From Thalassotalea algicola (GTDB lineage Bacteria > Pseudomonadota > Gammaproteobacteria > Enterobacterales > Alteromonadaceae): a DNA stretch of 64,000 bases. The notes beneath the pieces are model-generated. The model had not been told where the DNA came from and made no database searches. It saw only the letters and a list, made by a program, of their open reading frames with translations. Location of the stretch: contig NZ_JABBXH010000002.1 of the NCBI RefSeq assembly GCF_012932965.1, forward strand, positions 305,120 to 369,119, read 5' to 3'. Shown here in pieces: positions 1-7,938 of the stretch; position 1 is the first letter of the stretch, and each line of letters starts with the position of its first letter. A program made the position numbers and the translations under genes.

Positions 1-339
1 CCAGTAGCAGGCACGTTAATGATTGAGCCAACTGAATCAGAAGGCAAAGCTGAATTAGATCGTTTCATTGAAGCGATGACCTGTATTCGCGATGAAATTC
101 GTAAAGTAGAGCAGGGTGAGTGGACGGTTGAAAACAATCCGCTTCACAATGCGCCACATACCTTAGCTGATATTACCGATGCTAGTTGGGATCGCGGCTA
201 CACAGTAGCTGAAGCGGTATTCCCAGTACCAGCTGCTGCAGCAAATAAATTCTGGCCAACAGTAAACCGTATCGATGATGTCTACGGTGACAGAAACTTA
301 GTATGTACTTGTCCTTCGACAGATACTTACCGAGATTAG
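1..339 (+). CDS. gcvP: Glycine dehydrogenase (P-protein), C-terminal fragment
   Basis: The window opens in frame inside this gene; 112 codons and the TAG stop are visible. The segment is the C-terminal end of the PLP-dependent P-protein of the glycine cleavage system, which decarboxylates glycine and passes the aminomethyl group to lipoylated H-protein. Recognised from the family's closing stretch: [14 protein letters not shown], the charged helix [14 protein letters not shown], the [11 protein letters not shown] motif, and an ending near [17 protein letters not shown]. Nothing is truncated except by the window edge. A strong hairpin follows about 60 bases downstream, so this is probably the last gene of its operon. 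Confidence 0.96.
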   Translation, partial: PVAGTLMIEPTESEGKAELDRFIEAMTCIRDEIRKVEQGEWTVENNPLHNAPHTLADITDASWDRGYTVAEAVFPVPAAAANKFWPTVNRIDDVYGDRNLVCTCPSTDTYRD

Positions 340-397
340 TTGTAGTTGTCAGTCGGGAATTAAGTTTGTGACTGGCTGCGGCAATTAAGAAAAAATG

Positions 398-433
398 AAA
401 AGCGAGTATTACGAAAGTGATACTCGCTTTTTT
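398..433 (+). terminator. Rho-independent terminator after gcvP
   Basis: Stem AAAAGCGAGTAT at 398-409 pairs with ATACTCGCTTTT at 420-431, a 12 bp perfect stem with a 10-base loop, followed by more T. Classic shape for ending the gcvP transcript. Confidence 0.85.
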
Positions 434-662
434 GATCCGTTGGTGATTGATGCTATTGCTTTCTAGGTCTCATTTGAGCGTTCAAGAGGCTGTCGATTCC
501 AACCACTATTATTCCCTTAATTATCTATAGCGGCCTTTTAGGTAGCCCTTTGTAAGTTAGTTTGTTTTAGGCATTGATGCAGCAACTCAGAATGTAAGAT
601 TTTTAGACTTGTAAAAATACAATAAATCAACGCAGGGGAAATTTTATTGTATGGTCTTAGCG
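434..662. other. Intergenic stretch without recognised feature
   Basis: Together with the terminator this fills the 323-base gap between gcvP and the next gene, which is on minus and also ends here. I see no open frame of note, repeat or RNA gene. Confidence 0.4.
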
Positions 663-1076
663 TTAATTTAGTTTTTGTTTTGTGAAAGTTTTGTTAGTAA
701 TCTTCCAGCCTGCTTCGAGTTTAAGTAGAAGTAAATAGTCTGTGAATAAGGTCTTGCCAGCTTTTATAGTAGCCTTAACCACAGCTGCGTTGCCAGTAAC
801 ATCTATTGATACGATATTACCGATACGCCCATTGGTTTTACCTGGTTTAAAACGTGAAATATAGTCCGCTCCCTGCCACCTAACCAGTTTGCCTTCTTTT
901 ACATGCTGCAATTCTAAGCTATCTGTAAATGCTTCACTTAGCAGATGGGGTTTTCCTTTGGATGAGCCATCAAAGTATTTTTGTATGACGCCTGCAATTT
1001 TTTGATGTTCTGGATTAGCAAAACTACTGACACTGACCAAAAGTAAAGTTATGGATAAAATGACCTTATTTAACAT
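663..1076 (-). CDS. Exported NTF2-like / lumazine-binding-type protein
   Basis: A 137-residue protein with a signal peptide (MLNKVILSITLLLVSVSSFA, cleavage near residue 20) followed by a single domain of the NTF2/SnoaL fold. It most resembles the 'putative lumazine-binding' subgroup: an HQKIAGVIQKYFDGSSKGK opening, LLSEAFTDSLELQHVKEGKLVRW in the middle, and paired strands VVKATIKAG and DYLLLLKLEAGWKITNKTF at the end. No enzymatic residues can be assigned. The ATG at 1076 has a good AGGAG 7 bases upstream. It lies 65 bases downstream of the MBL-fold gene on the same strand and may share its transcript. A second NTF2-like exported gene is at 2401-2868. Confidence 0.75.
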   Translation of the reverse strand: MLNKVILSITLLLVSVSSFANPEHQKIAGVIQKYFDGSSKGKPHLLSEAFTDSLELQHVKEGKLVRWQGADYISRFKPGKTNGRIGNIVSIDVTGNAAVVKATIKAGKTLFTDYLLLLKLEAGWKITNKTFTKQKLN

Positions 1077-1141
1077 CTTGTACTCCTATTTAAGTTGTAA
1101 GTATTGATTATTTGTATTTAGCATTTTTATAAGTGCTTCTA

Positions 1142-2326
1142 TCATCTTTGTGCACTACTAAGTTTTTTATGTATAAGATCCGGGATTCTTTGTTCGTAAT
1201 AACTGCCTTTTGGCATATGTGGCGAAAGGCCAGTTACTTGGCCACTCACAGAAAAGTGAAACAGCATGTGAGAAGAATCTGTACGACCTTTAAGTTCGAA
1301 TTTTTCAGGTGATAGCGGATTGAGTGCAAAATTAAATTTACCTTCTTGCATCACAAACAAGAGGCCGTCGTTAAAACTAACATTGAGAATGTTACCGTCA
1401 TGTGCTTGATATTGACCTTCATAATCTTGCAAGTCTTTACTGTCGATATCATAGACTGGCTGAAATTCTAGCTCGATCAATTGCGAGATATTATATTTTA
1501 TTAACTCTGGCTGAACGCGGTAGATAGGGTAGATAGCTACCGCATCTAACAACTCTTGATCTTTTGTCATGTCAGCTACCGACATACCGTCACGATATTT
1601 TTCACCGACTATGCGAGCAAAGTTGCTTAAGGTTTCCCCTGCCTGTTTTAACTCTTTACGTTGACTGAAAAGTTTTAAATCTTTGTGTCCCGAAACAATT
1701 AATGTTTTATCATTGGCAATATCATATGCCTTGTTAAACCCATCTATGTGTCCTTGTACGCCGTGATAACCCGTGTACACTAATTTATTAGTACGAAAAG
1801 CATCACCTAGTAACATCACATTACTTTTTTCTAAATAAACAATAGTTTGAGCATTGTTATGGGCTAACGTGTGATGTGCAGTAAGCACTTCATCACCAAA
1901 TGACATTGAAAAATAATCATCAAACAAAATATCTGTACGTGCTTGAGTGTATTTCAGCGCCTTATGGCCAATCAATTCAGCACCGCGCTCTTTAAAATAA
2001 TCATTGGCGTTATAGTGAAAATAGTCAGAAGCGGGGTTAAAAATGTGAGTGATAGACTTATCTGTTAATTCTTTTATTTTTGCCTCAAGACTTGGCGCCA
2101 CAGGTTCCATTTGCGCGGTAATTAAAAGAACTCCTTTATCCCCGATAACAATTGCGCTGTTGATAAATGATGTTTCACTATAGGCGGCAGATAGCACGTA
2201 AACCTGCTCAGTAACTTTTTCCGACGCTATTTCATATTGCTCAATTTTTGTTGGCGTCGATGCCACTGCTGAACGCGATAGAGTCAATAGGAAAGCTAAT
2301 AATATTAGGCAAACATTTTTCAACAT
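1142..2326 (-). CDS. Exported metallo-beta-lactamase-fold protein, degenerate active site
   Basis: 394 residues: signal peptide (1 to about 22), an MBL-fold domain (about 35-220), and a C-terminal beta-rich domain (about 295-385) resembling the DUF3471-type barrel seen in MBL and beta-lactamase-related proteins. The usual HxHxDH zinc motif is missing. At the equivalent place (residues 97-108) the sequence reads NPASDYFHYNAN, while later ligand positions look kept: His156 in LAHNN, Asp175 in LLGDAF and His214 in VSGHKD. So one metal site is gone and the other reduced, and hydrolase activity is doubtful. It heads a minus-strand run with the NTF2-like gene at 663-1076. The start has an AAGGAC-type ribosome site. 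Confidence 0.75.
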   Translation of the reverse strand: MLKNVCLILLAFLLTLSRSAVASTPTKIEQYEIASEKVTEQVYVLSAAYSETSFINSAIVIGDKGVLLITAQMEPVAPSLEAKIKELTDKSITHIFNPASDYFHYNANDYFKERGAELIGHKALKYTQARTDILFDDYFSMSFGDEVLTAHHTLAHNNAQTIVYLEKSNVMLLGDAFRTNKLVYTGYHGVQGHIDGFNKAYDIANDKTLIVSGHKDLKLFSQRKELKQAGETLSNFARIVGEKYRDGMSVADMTKDQELLDAVAIYPIYRVQPELIKYNISQLIELEFQPVYDIDSKDLQDYEGQYQAHDGNILNVSFNDGLLFVMQEGKFNFALNPLSPEKFELKGRTDSSHMLFHFSVSGQVTGLSPHMPKGSYYEQRIPDLIHKKLSSAQR

Positions 2327-2400
2327 AATAGTTTTGTCCTTTTACGAGATAGAGGGGCGAATGCCTTCAATATTGTATTTTGTGTAGACACTTTTCGGAT

Positions 2401-2868
2401 TTATTCGTGGTATTTACGAATAACAGCTACCTTTCCACCTTCCATTTCTAACACTTCCATCATTGTTCTTGTGTATTCAATTGACTGGTTATTTTGAGGG
2501 TGAACGCCTTTGGCATGGTGTTTATATCTTATTGCTATCGCGGATTGATTAAATATAAAAACGTTCAGTAGCTCAGCTTTGTATTCGGTGTGTGCGCCAA
2601 GGTAAAAAGTCATGCCTTTACGTTTAGCCTCTTTGCCATCAGGATAGCGGGTGTCGTCAACATCCCAAGGTAAATGAGAGTGACCTACATCATTAGAAAG
2701 TAAATCTAGGTACTCATCTAGCTCATTTTTAGTCGCATTCGGCATTTGCGTCGCAACCATTTTATCGAAGTACAATTTGGCAAAAGCATTTAGATCAATA
2801 GAAGATTCATTGGCTAATAACTTCGGTGGAAATAGCATAACTAGTGAGATAAGAAGTAACCATTTCAT
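2401..2868 (-). CDS. Exported NTF2/SnoaL-like protein
   Basis: 155 residues with a signal peptide (MKWLLLISLVMLFPPKLLA). The mature part has the pattern of an NTF2-like fold: an N-terminal helix (LNAFAKLYFDKMVATQ), a segment containing DVGHSHLPW, and C-terminal strands (YKAELLNVFIFNQSAIAIRYKHHAKG and TRTMMEVLEMEGGKVAVIRKYHE) that read as the ligand-pocket sheet of SnoaL-type proteins. Function unknown. AGGAA precedes the ATG. It lies between the MBL-fold gene and the serine hydrolase copy A, all on minus, suggesting a run of small exported proteins. Confidence 0.6.
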   Translation of the reverse strand: MKWLLLISLVMLFPPKLLANESSIDLNAFAKLYFDKMVATQMPNATKNELDEYLDLLSNDVGHSHLPWDVDDTRYPDGKEAKRKGMTFYLGAHTEYKAELLNVFIFNQSAIAIRYKHHAKGVHPQNNQSIEYTRTMMEVLEMEGGKVAVIRKYHE

Positions 2869-2965
2869 GATGAAATTCCTTTATCGGTCGTGTATCGCTT
2901 TAATGACTGTTTTATTAATAGCAAGGTTTATGAATCCCAGTAGGCAATATATTTCTCTAAGCCTT

Positions 2966-3002
2966 TAAGCCCCATAAGATTGGTTGAATCTTATGGGGCT
3001 TA
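2966..3002 (-). terminator. Hairpin after serine hydrolase copy A
   Basis: TAAGCCCCATAAGATT (2966-2981) and AATCTTATGGGGCTTA (2987-3002) form a 16 bp perfect stem with a 5-base loop just downstream of the minus-strand hydrolase stop. There is no clear T run, so it may work as a terminator or as an RNA-end stabiliser. Confidence 0.6.
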
Positions 3003-3006
3003 CTAC

Positions 3007-4188
3007 TTATAAGAAGGCTGGTAGCACATATTTTGTAATTTGGTCAAAAATGACGTCTTCTGCGTCTTGGCCTGTAATGACTATTACTAAATCAAGCTCG
3101 TTAACCAAAATTATGCGGTTTCCACCAGCTCCCCACGCTAAGCTTATGTCGTAGTTTTTGTTATTTAACGCTGTATTTGTGTGATACCAAAAGTAACCAT
3201 AAGAAAAATCTTCTGGATGCCAACTTTCTGTCGCTTTTGTATGTGCTCTAAATGCAACCATTAAGTAGCTTTCTGAGAGAAGTTGCTCATTTTCCCACTT
3301 TCCTTTGTTGATAAGCATTTCACCTATTTTGAGCATGTCGCGGGAAGTTAAATCAACGCCACTGTCTGCTACTGGCATTCCTTTCGGATCTAATTGCCAT
3401 TTATAGTCTGTAATGCCCATTTTGCTGAAGAATTCTTTTTCTACAAACTCTTTAGCAGTTCCTGGTACAACAGCTTCAAGTACATGCATTGCCAAAATAG
3501 GATCAGATCCTTGATATTTAAACACCTGAGATTCTTTGGTTACTGGCTGAGTAAAGTCTAGAAAAGCTTGCACTTCAGCAATGCCTGAATACTTCTCTCG
3601 GTTTTCTCTGAAATCTTTGAGTTGCTCATCACTATATCTAAGGCCCGAACGCATTGATAAAAGGTGATGCAGGGTAACTTTGTCTATACCAACAGCCAGC
3701 TTACTGGTATCTACGTCCTTGAAAAAGCTCACCAAAGGCCTATGCAAATCAGCCATAGTGACATAACCTAGTTGCATAGCTCTAGCTACCATTAAACTCG
3801 TATATCCTTTGGTCGCAGAAAATTGAAAATGGGGTAAATCTATTCGACCACTATTGAAATAAGATTCAAATAACAACTTACCTTTATGGCTAATAAGCAA
3901 GCTATCGTATTTTCCATGCTTATTTTCAGCTAACTCTTTAACTAACGTTAAAATTGGGGTTTTGTTACCGCCATCAATACCAAGTTTCCCTACCTTTAAA
4001 TTACCTGTTAATTTTTCTGGTGCGATGTTGATAAAGGCCTTTTCTAATGGTGCTATATCCCAAAAGTCCATTTTAACCTCTTCCGCAGTGGCTTTTGGAG
4101 CCTTAAGCTCAGTTTCATTTGAAAACCCCTCAACCGAAATAAACAGTACCAATACAGTTAGTAATTTGGCTCGATAATTTGCGAACAT
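3007..4188 (-). CDS. Exported beta-lactamase/PBP-fold serine hydrolase, copy A
   Basis: 393 residues, signal peptide about 1-24, then a class C beta-lactamase/esterase-type domain (beta-lactamase-related family, COG1680 type). Catalytic SxxK is visible as S124-ATK. KYQGSDPI occupies the place of the YxN box, and WGAGGNRIILVN matches the glycine-rich third motif. Such proteins act in the periplasm on peptides, esters or amide bonds; the substrate cannot be read from sequence. Clear paralogue of 7939-9126, with about seven of ten residues identical by eye and the same start context (AGGAG before ATG). Upstream lies the ruined copy of a divergent regulator gene. The long block ATAEEVKMDFWD is shared by both copies. 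Confidence 0.85.
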   Translation of the reverse strand: MFANYRAKLLTVLVLFISVEGFSNETELKAPKATAEEVKMDFWDIAPLEKAFINIAPEKLTGNLKVGKLGIDGGNKTPILTLVKELAENKHGKYDSLLISHKGKLLFESYFNSGRIDLPHFQFSATKGYTSLMVARAMQLGYVTMADLHRPLVSFFKDVDTSKLAVGIDKVTLHHLLSMRSGLRYSDEQLKDFRENREKYSGIAEVQAFLDFTQPVTKESQVFKYQGSDPILAMHVLEAVVPGTAKEFVEKEFFSKMGITDYKWQLDPKGMPVADSGVDLTSRDMLKIGEMLINKGKWENEQLLSESYLMVAFRAHTKATESWHPEDFSYGYFWYHTNTALNNKNYDISLAWGAGGNRIILVNELDLVIVITGQDAEDVIFDQITKYVLPAFL

Positions 4189-4478
4189 GTTAACTCCTAT
4201 AAGATCGAAAATATTCTCGCGATTGGAAACTTATATTTAATTTCAAAAAACTCATTACCAAAACGCAAATAAAGTACACACAAGGTACATTTGAACTGCC
4301 CCATACCCAACTTAAATCATATTAAATGTTCTAAAATGAACTGTTAAGTATCTGAATTTATTGGTTTATATGGTTTTGAGGGAAAGTGCGTTTAGGCGTC
4401 GTTTGCGTGAGAGAAAAAGTAAATGTTAATCAGCACTGTTCAGTTGTAATCTATAGTAGCAGCTATAACTTTTCGGAT

Positions 4479-4720
4479 ATGTCTTTGCATAACAGTCATA
4501 AATACTAATTAGGACGAAAGGTAGCCTGTCCTATAACGAATACCCTCCAAGGCCCTGACGAGCAAAAGTTAATTGACACTAAAAGTATGCAAGTGCTTTT
4601 ACTTCTCATACAAAACAAAACAAAACAAAACAAAACAAAACAAAAGAAAAAGTATTAGGAGGTAATGATCGTCAGCCAACGTTTATCAAAACGATACTCA
4701 ATGTTGGCTATTGATTGAAA
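4479..4720 (+). pseudogene. Decayed copy of the CadC-like regulator (winged-helix part only)
   Basis: Base-by-base alignable to the start of the intact regulator at 9424. It begins ATG-TCT-TTG-CAT-AAC-AGT-CAT-AAA-TAC and hits TAA (4506-4508), where the intact gene has CAA. Beyond the stop the frame still reads LGRKVACPITNTLQGPDEQKLIDTKSMQVLLLLIQN, matching residues 11-46 of the intact protein. About 90-100 bases of the helix-turn-helix are then lost and replaced by a CAAAA repeat, after which similarity resumes at RQPTFIKTILNVGY (4670-4713) and stops. Everything after the DNA-binding part, including the membrane and TPR regions, is absent. The intergenic DNA between this remnant and hydrolase copy A also matches that of the intact locus, so the whole divergent pair was duplicated. 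Confidence 0.9.
4611..4645 (+). repeat. (CAAAA)7 microsatellite
   Basis: Seven exact tandem copies of CAAAA, followed by GAAAA, placed exactly where the regulator pseudogene departs from its intact paralogue. The intact gene has only ATACAAAACTC and GGGCAAAATG there, so the repeat probably grew from those seeds. Confidence 0.95.
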
Positions 4721-4803
4721 AGCGGACATTAGAAATAGTTCGTTATTACTCTAGGAGTGCGCTTAGATTATTATAACTTTCTATTTTTTCGTCATATATG
4801 TTC

Positions 4804-5595
4804 TTAGTTAATTTTATATTTCTTTAATATCTCTTCAATGACTCCATTTGAAAGGAGCTTCTTCATTTGAGCATCGAATTCATCGACTAAGCTCATAATA
4901 CGTTTTCTTTTTTTAAGGTCAGGCGTAAATGCCATATATATATTAGCTTTGCTGACACAACCTGCCTCTCTTATTTCTGACTGCAAGTCTAACTGGTGTA
5001 ATTCATAGTTTGTTGTTTGCTTGGTAAATACAAAAGCATCAAACCTTCCTTTCATTAATTTCTTGGCGCTTTGTTCAACAAATCTATCCAAATAGGTTTG
5101 AAATTGAAAACGTTCTCGGTTGTTACTCATAAACGAATTAAGCTCTTCAATAGAAGTATCTCTTGCGATACCAATATTTAGATTTTTTAGGCTGTTTACA
5201 TCGCGAAAATTCCAGTTGCTGCTTTTTAAAACAAAGAAACACATTTGCTGCATACCGACTGCATTTTGGGGATATATTAAGTCAGGTGCTTCTTTCTTAG
5301 CGGGGGATAGAAGTGCATCATAAGCTCCTTCCCTTACTGCTTTTATGGCTCTTGACCATGGGAAATAATCTACTGTCACAAGATAGTGACTACTAGGATA
5401 AATCTTACTTACAATTTCATTAATATAACCTGGGTGTGGTTCATCAAGACACAGCTGTGGACACCAATCGATCGAGGCTATTTTGATGGTGATTTTTGAC
5501 GTTTGTTTGTAGGACGCTGTTTTTTCCATTGCCATAAGATTGAAAGCGAGCAATGAAATACTAGTAGCGGCTATCAATAAGCGTAAACTTTTCAC
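4804..5595 (-). CDS. Lone periplasmic substrate-binding protein (family 3, amino-acid type)
   Basis: Mature sequence has the two-lobed family 3 pattern: KITIKIASIDWCPQLCLDEPHPGYINEIVSKIY, VDYFPWSRAIKAVREGAYDALLSPAKKEAPDLIYP, then SLKNLNIGIARDTSIEE and GRFDAFVFTKQTTNYEL. I prefer the GTG at 5595, giving MKSLRLLIAATSISLLAFNLMA as signal peptide; an upstream in-frame TTG at 5634 would add 13 residues, and neither has a strong ribosome site. No ABC permease or ATPase lies nearby, as with the two similar genes at 31652 and 54646. Members of this marine group are exported binding proteins of unknown ligand. The Cys pair in WCPQLC could form a disulfide. Confidence 0.75.
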   Translation of the reverse strand: MKSLRLLIAATSISLLAFNLMAMEKTASYKQTSKITIKIASIDWCPQLCLDEPHPGYINEIVSKIYPSSHYLVTVDYFPWSRAIKAVREGAYDALLSPAKKEAPDLIYPQNAVGMQQMCFFVLKSSNWNFRDVNSLKNLNIGIARDTSIEELNSFMSNNRERFQFQTYLDRFVEQSAKKLMKGRFDAFVFTKQTTNYELHQLDLQSEIREAGCVSKANIYMAFTPDLKKRKRIMSLVDEFDAQMKKLLSNGVIEEILKKYKIN

Positions 5596-5756
5596 TTTTC
5601 TTTGTTTACCTTTATATGGAATGCTAGCTGCCAAAACTCTTCAAAGCATGACCTATCATCACTATAAAAAAAGCTAGATGACAGACTTATCAATAATTGG
5701 AGAAATCTCTGTTTTATGAATGTCCTTCCTTGTAACATACTTAATTCCTTGGCGTC

Positions 5757-6704
5757 TTAATCAGTGTTCTTAGTCACTTGATATATTGAAAAAAGTTTAT
5801 CGATAAACTCGGTATTTTCGCTAGGGTGTCGCAATTTTCTTTTTTCTACACCTTGAGAGTCAAGAATCGCCGCAACTCTGCCTTGTTTATTAAAATGGAA
5901 CTGTGCTGGTTTATAAGCTGATGATATTGGATCGTCAAAAGCTTCTTGAGGCGAAATTATCTCCCATCCCTGACTTCTAATATGCTCGATCATCTTGCCT
6001 AAATACAAAGCAGCAAGCTCATTTTCATGTAGCAACAACACATGCTTTGGTGAGCGTTTTAAGTGCTCTTTAGCCAAGTCATCGTAAAATTGAATGCCAG
6101 CCCATAAAGTTTCTACGTAAAGCTGTCCTAAATTGTCATAATTAATATTTAGGCCTGCTTTTTGTGCCGCTAAAAATTTTGAGTTGATATACCAATCGTA
6201 ATTGTCAACGGTGACATAGCCAATTTTATAGTTATGTTTTGCTAAATGAGCGTGTATGGCTGTTCGTTTTTTTGCTGTCTCACCGTAATGAAGAAATGGA
6301 AATCGATGGTACTTCAATACGCCTTTGAAAGACTCCAATATACTGTTAGCTTTATCAAAATCTTCTAGATATTTTACAACGCTATTTTTATTTGCCGATA
6401 GGTGGCTATGACTATGGTGTGCTAAATGAAAGCCTGCATTTGCGTATGCAGCAAGTCGCTGCCTATCAGTATTAGAATTGATGTTTCCTGTAGTTACAAA
6501 AAACAAAGCATCATCAACTTGGTTATCAGTTAAATGAGCAATAATTTGATGAGTTTTTTGTAGCCCACTCATGTTTTTGTTACCAACTAGTGGCGCATCA
6601 TCAAACGTAATAGCAATTTGTTTGGCGAACGAAGCATTTATCGAGAGTAAAAATAGGCAAGCAGCTATTAACAACGAATGCTCTTTAGAGACTTGTTTAT
6701 TCAT
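5757..6704 (-). CDS. Exported polysaccharide deacetylase (NodB-type)
   Basis: 315 residues, signal peptide about 1-27. NodB homology is clear: motif 1 TFDDAP (33-38) with both aspartates, motif 2 HSHSH (97-101) supplying the two metal histidines, motif 3 around HRFPFLHYG (about 130-139), and a late LLLHENELAALYLG (motif 5 region). Family members remove N- or O-acetyl groups from chitin-like, peptidoglycan or exopolysaccharide chains; the substrate here is unknown. A broken paralogue lies at 13831-14740. The neighbours are exported proteins on the same strand, including the propeller lipoprotein upstream (6844-7800). Confidence 0.88.
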   Translation of the reverse strand: MNKQVSKEHSLLIAACLFLLSINASFAKQIAITFDDAPLVGNKNMSGLQKTHQIIAHLTDNQVDDALFFVTTGNINSNTDRQRLAAYANAGFHLAHHSHSHLSANKNSVVKYLEDFDKANSILESFKGVLKYHRFPFLHYGETAKKRTAIHAHLAKHNYKIGYVTVDNYDWYINSKFLAAQKAGLNINYDNLGQLYVETLWAGIQFYDDLAKEHLKRSPKHVLLLHENELAALYLGKMIEHIRSQGWEIISPQEAFDDPISSAYKPAQFHFNKQGRVAAILDSQGVEKRKLRHPSENTEFIDKLFSIYQVTKNTD

Positions 6705-6843
6705 CTAAAATAAGAATTCCTATATTTAATTAAAAGCAATTTAATTAGCTGTTACTTGCAAGTTTATGCTTATTAAGTGGCTATTTTTAACTAAAACGAT
6801 AACGACACCCTACCTAGACAATATAGAAGATATTCGTTACCAA

Positions 6844-7800
6844 TTATTGATGGTTAATGTTACCCACTAAGGCTTCTAAAACACTACTGTTTACGCCAAA
6901 TAATCCAGCTGCTTGAGAAGCGTTTTCTACCACTTTTTCGATCTGTGAACCGTCTTGATTCGCTTTGTAAATATCGTAAAATCCATGAACATTTTGTGAT
7001 GAAAATAAAACTTTCGAACCATCTAACGACCAAGCGGGATCCCACTCGGAAATATAGTTTTTAGTTATACGTCTTTGATTACGGCCATTAATGTCCATAA
7101 CGTAAACTTCTTGATTACCATCTCTGTTTGCCAAATAGGCTATATGTTTGCCATCAGGTGAAATTTTAGGGTGATAATTATTGGAATCGTCATTGGTTAG
7201 CTGGGTTTTCTCAGTACCATCAATATTCGCAATACTAATCTGATTTGGTTCTGTCATAGTTTGGTAAAGCAACCTGCCATCTGGCATAAACTCTGGAGAG
7301 CTACCTTTTAATGCTTTTATTTGTCGTTTATTAGTGCCATCGGCGTTCATCAGCCAGATCTCTCCGAGGAATTGACCGTCATCCCCTCTGTACTCTCTTG
7401 CAAACGCTATCATTTGGCCATTAGGTGACCATGTTGGCGAACTGTCCCATACGTTTTTCTTATGAGTTAAACGGCGAACATTTTGTCCATCTAAATCTAC
7501 TGTATGTATTGACCACGTTTTGTACTTGTCGTACTTGCCGTAAAAAGCTAATTGTTTGCCCGAAGCTGAAACTGCAGGGTAACCGTCACTTAACGTCGCC
7601 CCAACGATTTTGATACGCCTTTTGCCTTCTTCATCGCTTATATAGATTGACTTATTTTTGTCTTGAGCGGTCTTTGATCCGTAAACAATAGAAAAAGGGA
7701 GTTTAGCTTCAGCGTCGTTAATTTTGCAGCCTGCAACTAAACTCACTGCAAAGACCGATAACAACGTAACTTTTAACTTTGAGTACTTATTATTGTGCAT
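6844..7800 (-). CDS. TolB-type beta-propeller lipoprotein
   Basis: 318 residues. The N-terminus MHNNKYSKLKVTLLSVFAVSLVAGCK has a lipobox (LVAGC) with Cys25 as predicted lipidation site. The rest is a series of PD40/WD40-like repeats as in TolB: GKRRIKIVGATLSDGYPAVSASGKQLAFYG, NVRRLTHKKNVWDSSPTWSPNGQMIAFA, EKTQLTNDDSNNYHPKISPDGKHIAYLA, NQRRITKNYISEWDPAWSLDGSKVLFSS. Such propellers bind proteins or ligands and are seldom catalytic. It is too short for TolB itself (no N-terminal alpha/beta domain) and lies away from any tol-pal genes. AGAGG precedes the ATG. Likely co-transcribed toward the deacetylase (139 bases downstream). Confidence 0.85.
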   Translation of the reverse strand: MHNNKYSKLKVTLLSVFAVSLVAGCKINDAEAKLPFSIVYGSKTAQDKNKSIYISDEEGKRRIKIVGATLSDGYPAVSASGKQLAFYGKYDKYKTWSIHTVDLDGQNVRRLTHKKNVWDSSPTWSPNGQMIAFAREYRGDDGQFLGEIWLMNADGTNKRQIKALKGSSPEFMPDGRLLYQTMTEPNQISIANIDGTEKTQLTNDDSNNYHPKISPDGKHIAYLANRDGNQEVYVMDINGRNQRRITKNYISEWDPAWSLDGSKVLFSSQNVHGFYDIYKANQDGSQIEKVVENASQAAGLFGVNSSVLEALVGNINHQ

Positions 7801-7893
7801 AGATAACCTCTAATCACTTACGCGTTAAGATGAAATATAATATATTAGAAAATCAAACCTGAGGTTTAGCTGATTTTTGTCTGAAAATTGGCT

Positions 7894-7929
7894 GCAGGTA
7901 ACTAATCACTCCTTAATTAGATTACCTGC
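7894..7929 (-). terminator. Hairpin after serine hydrolase copy B
   Basis: GCAGGTAACTAAT (7894-7906) pairs with ATTAGATTACCTGC (7916-7929) with one bulged base. It lies directly downstream of the minus-strand hydrolase stop. No T run on that strand, so termination is only probable. Confidence 0.45.
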
Positions 7930-7938
7930 CTTTGTTAA

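Noticed and set aside
2777-2968. Plus-strand frame of 63 codons across an NTF2-like gene start
   Set aside because: Mostly antisense to the signal peptide of 2401-2868, no ribosome site.
4479-4720. (CAAAA)n region as a phase-variation switch of a live regulator
   Set aside because: The gene is already stopped at codon 10, and its membrane and TPR parts are gone, so repeat length cannot restore it.
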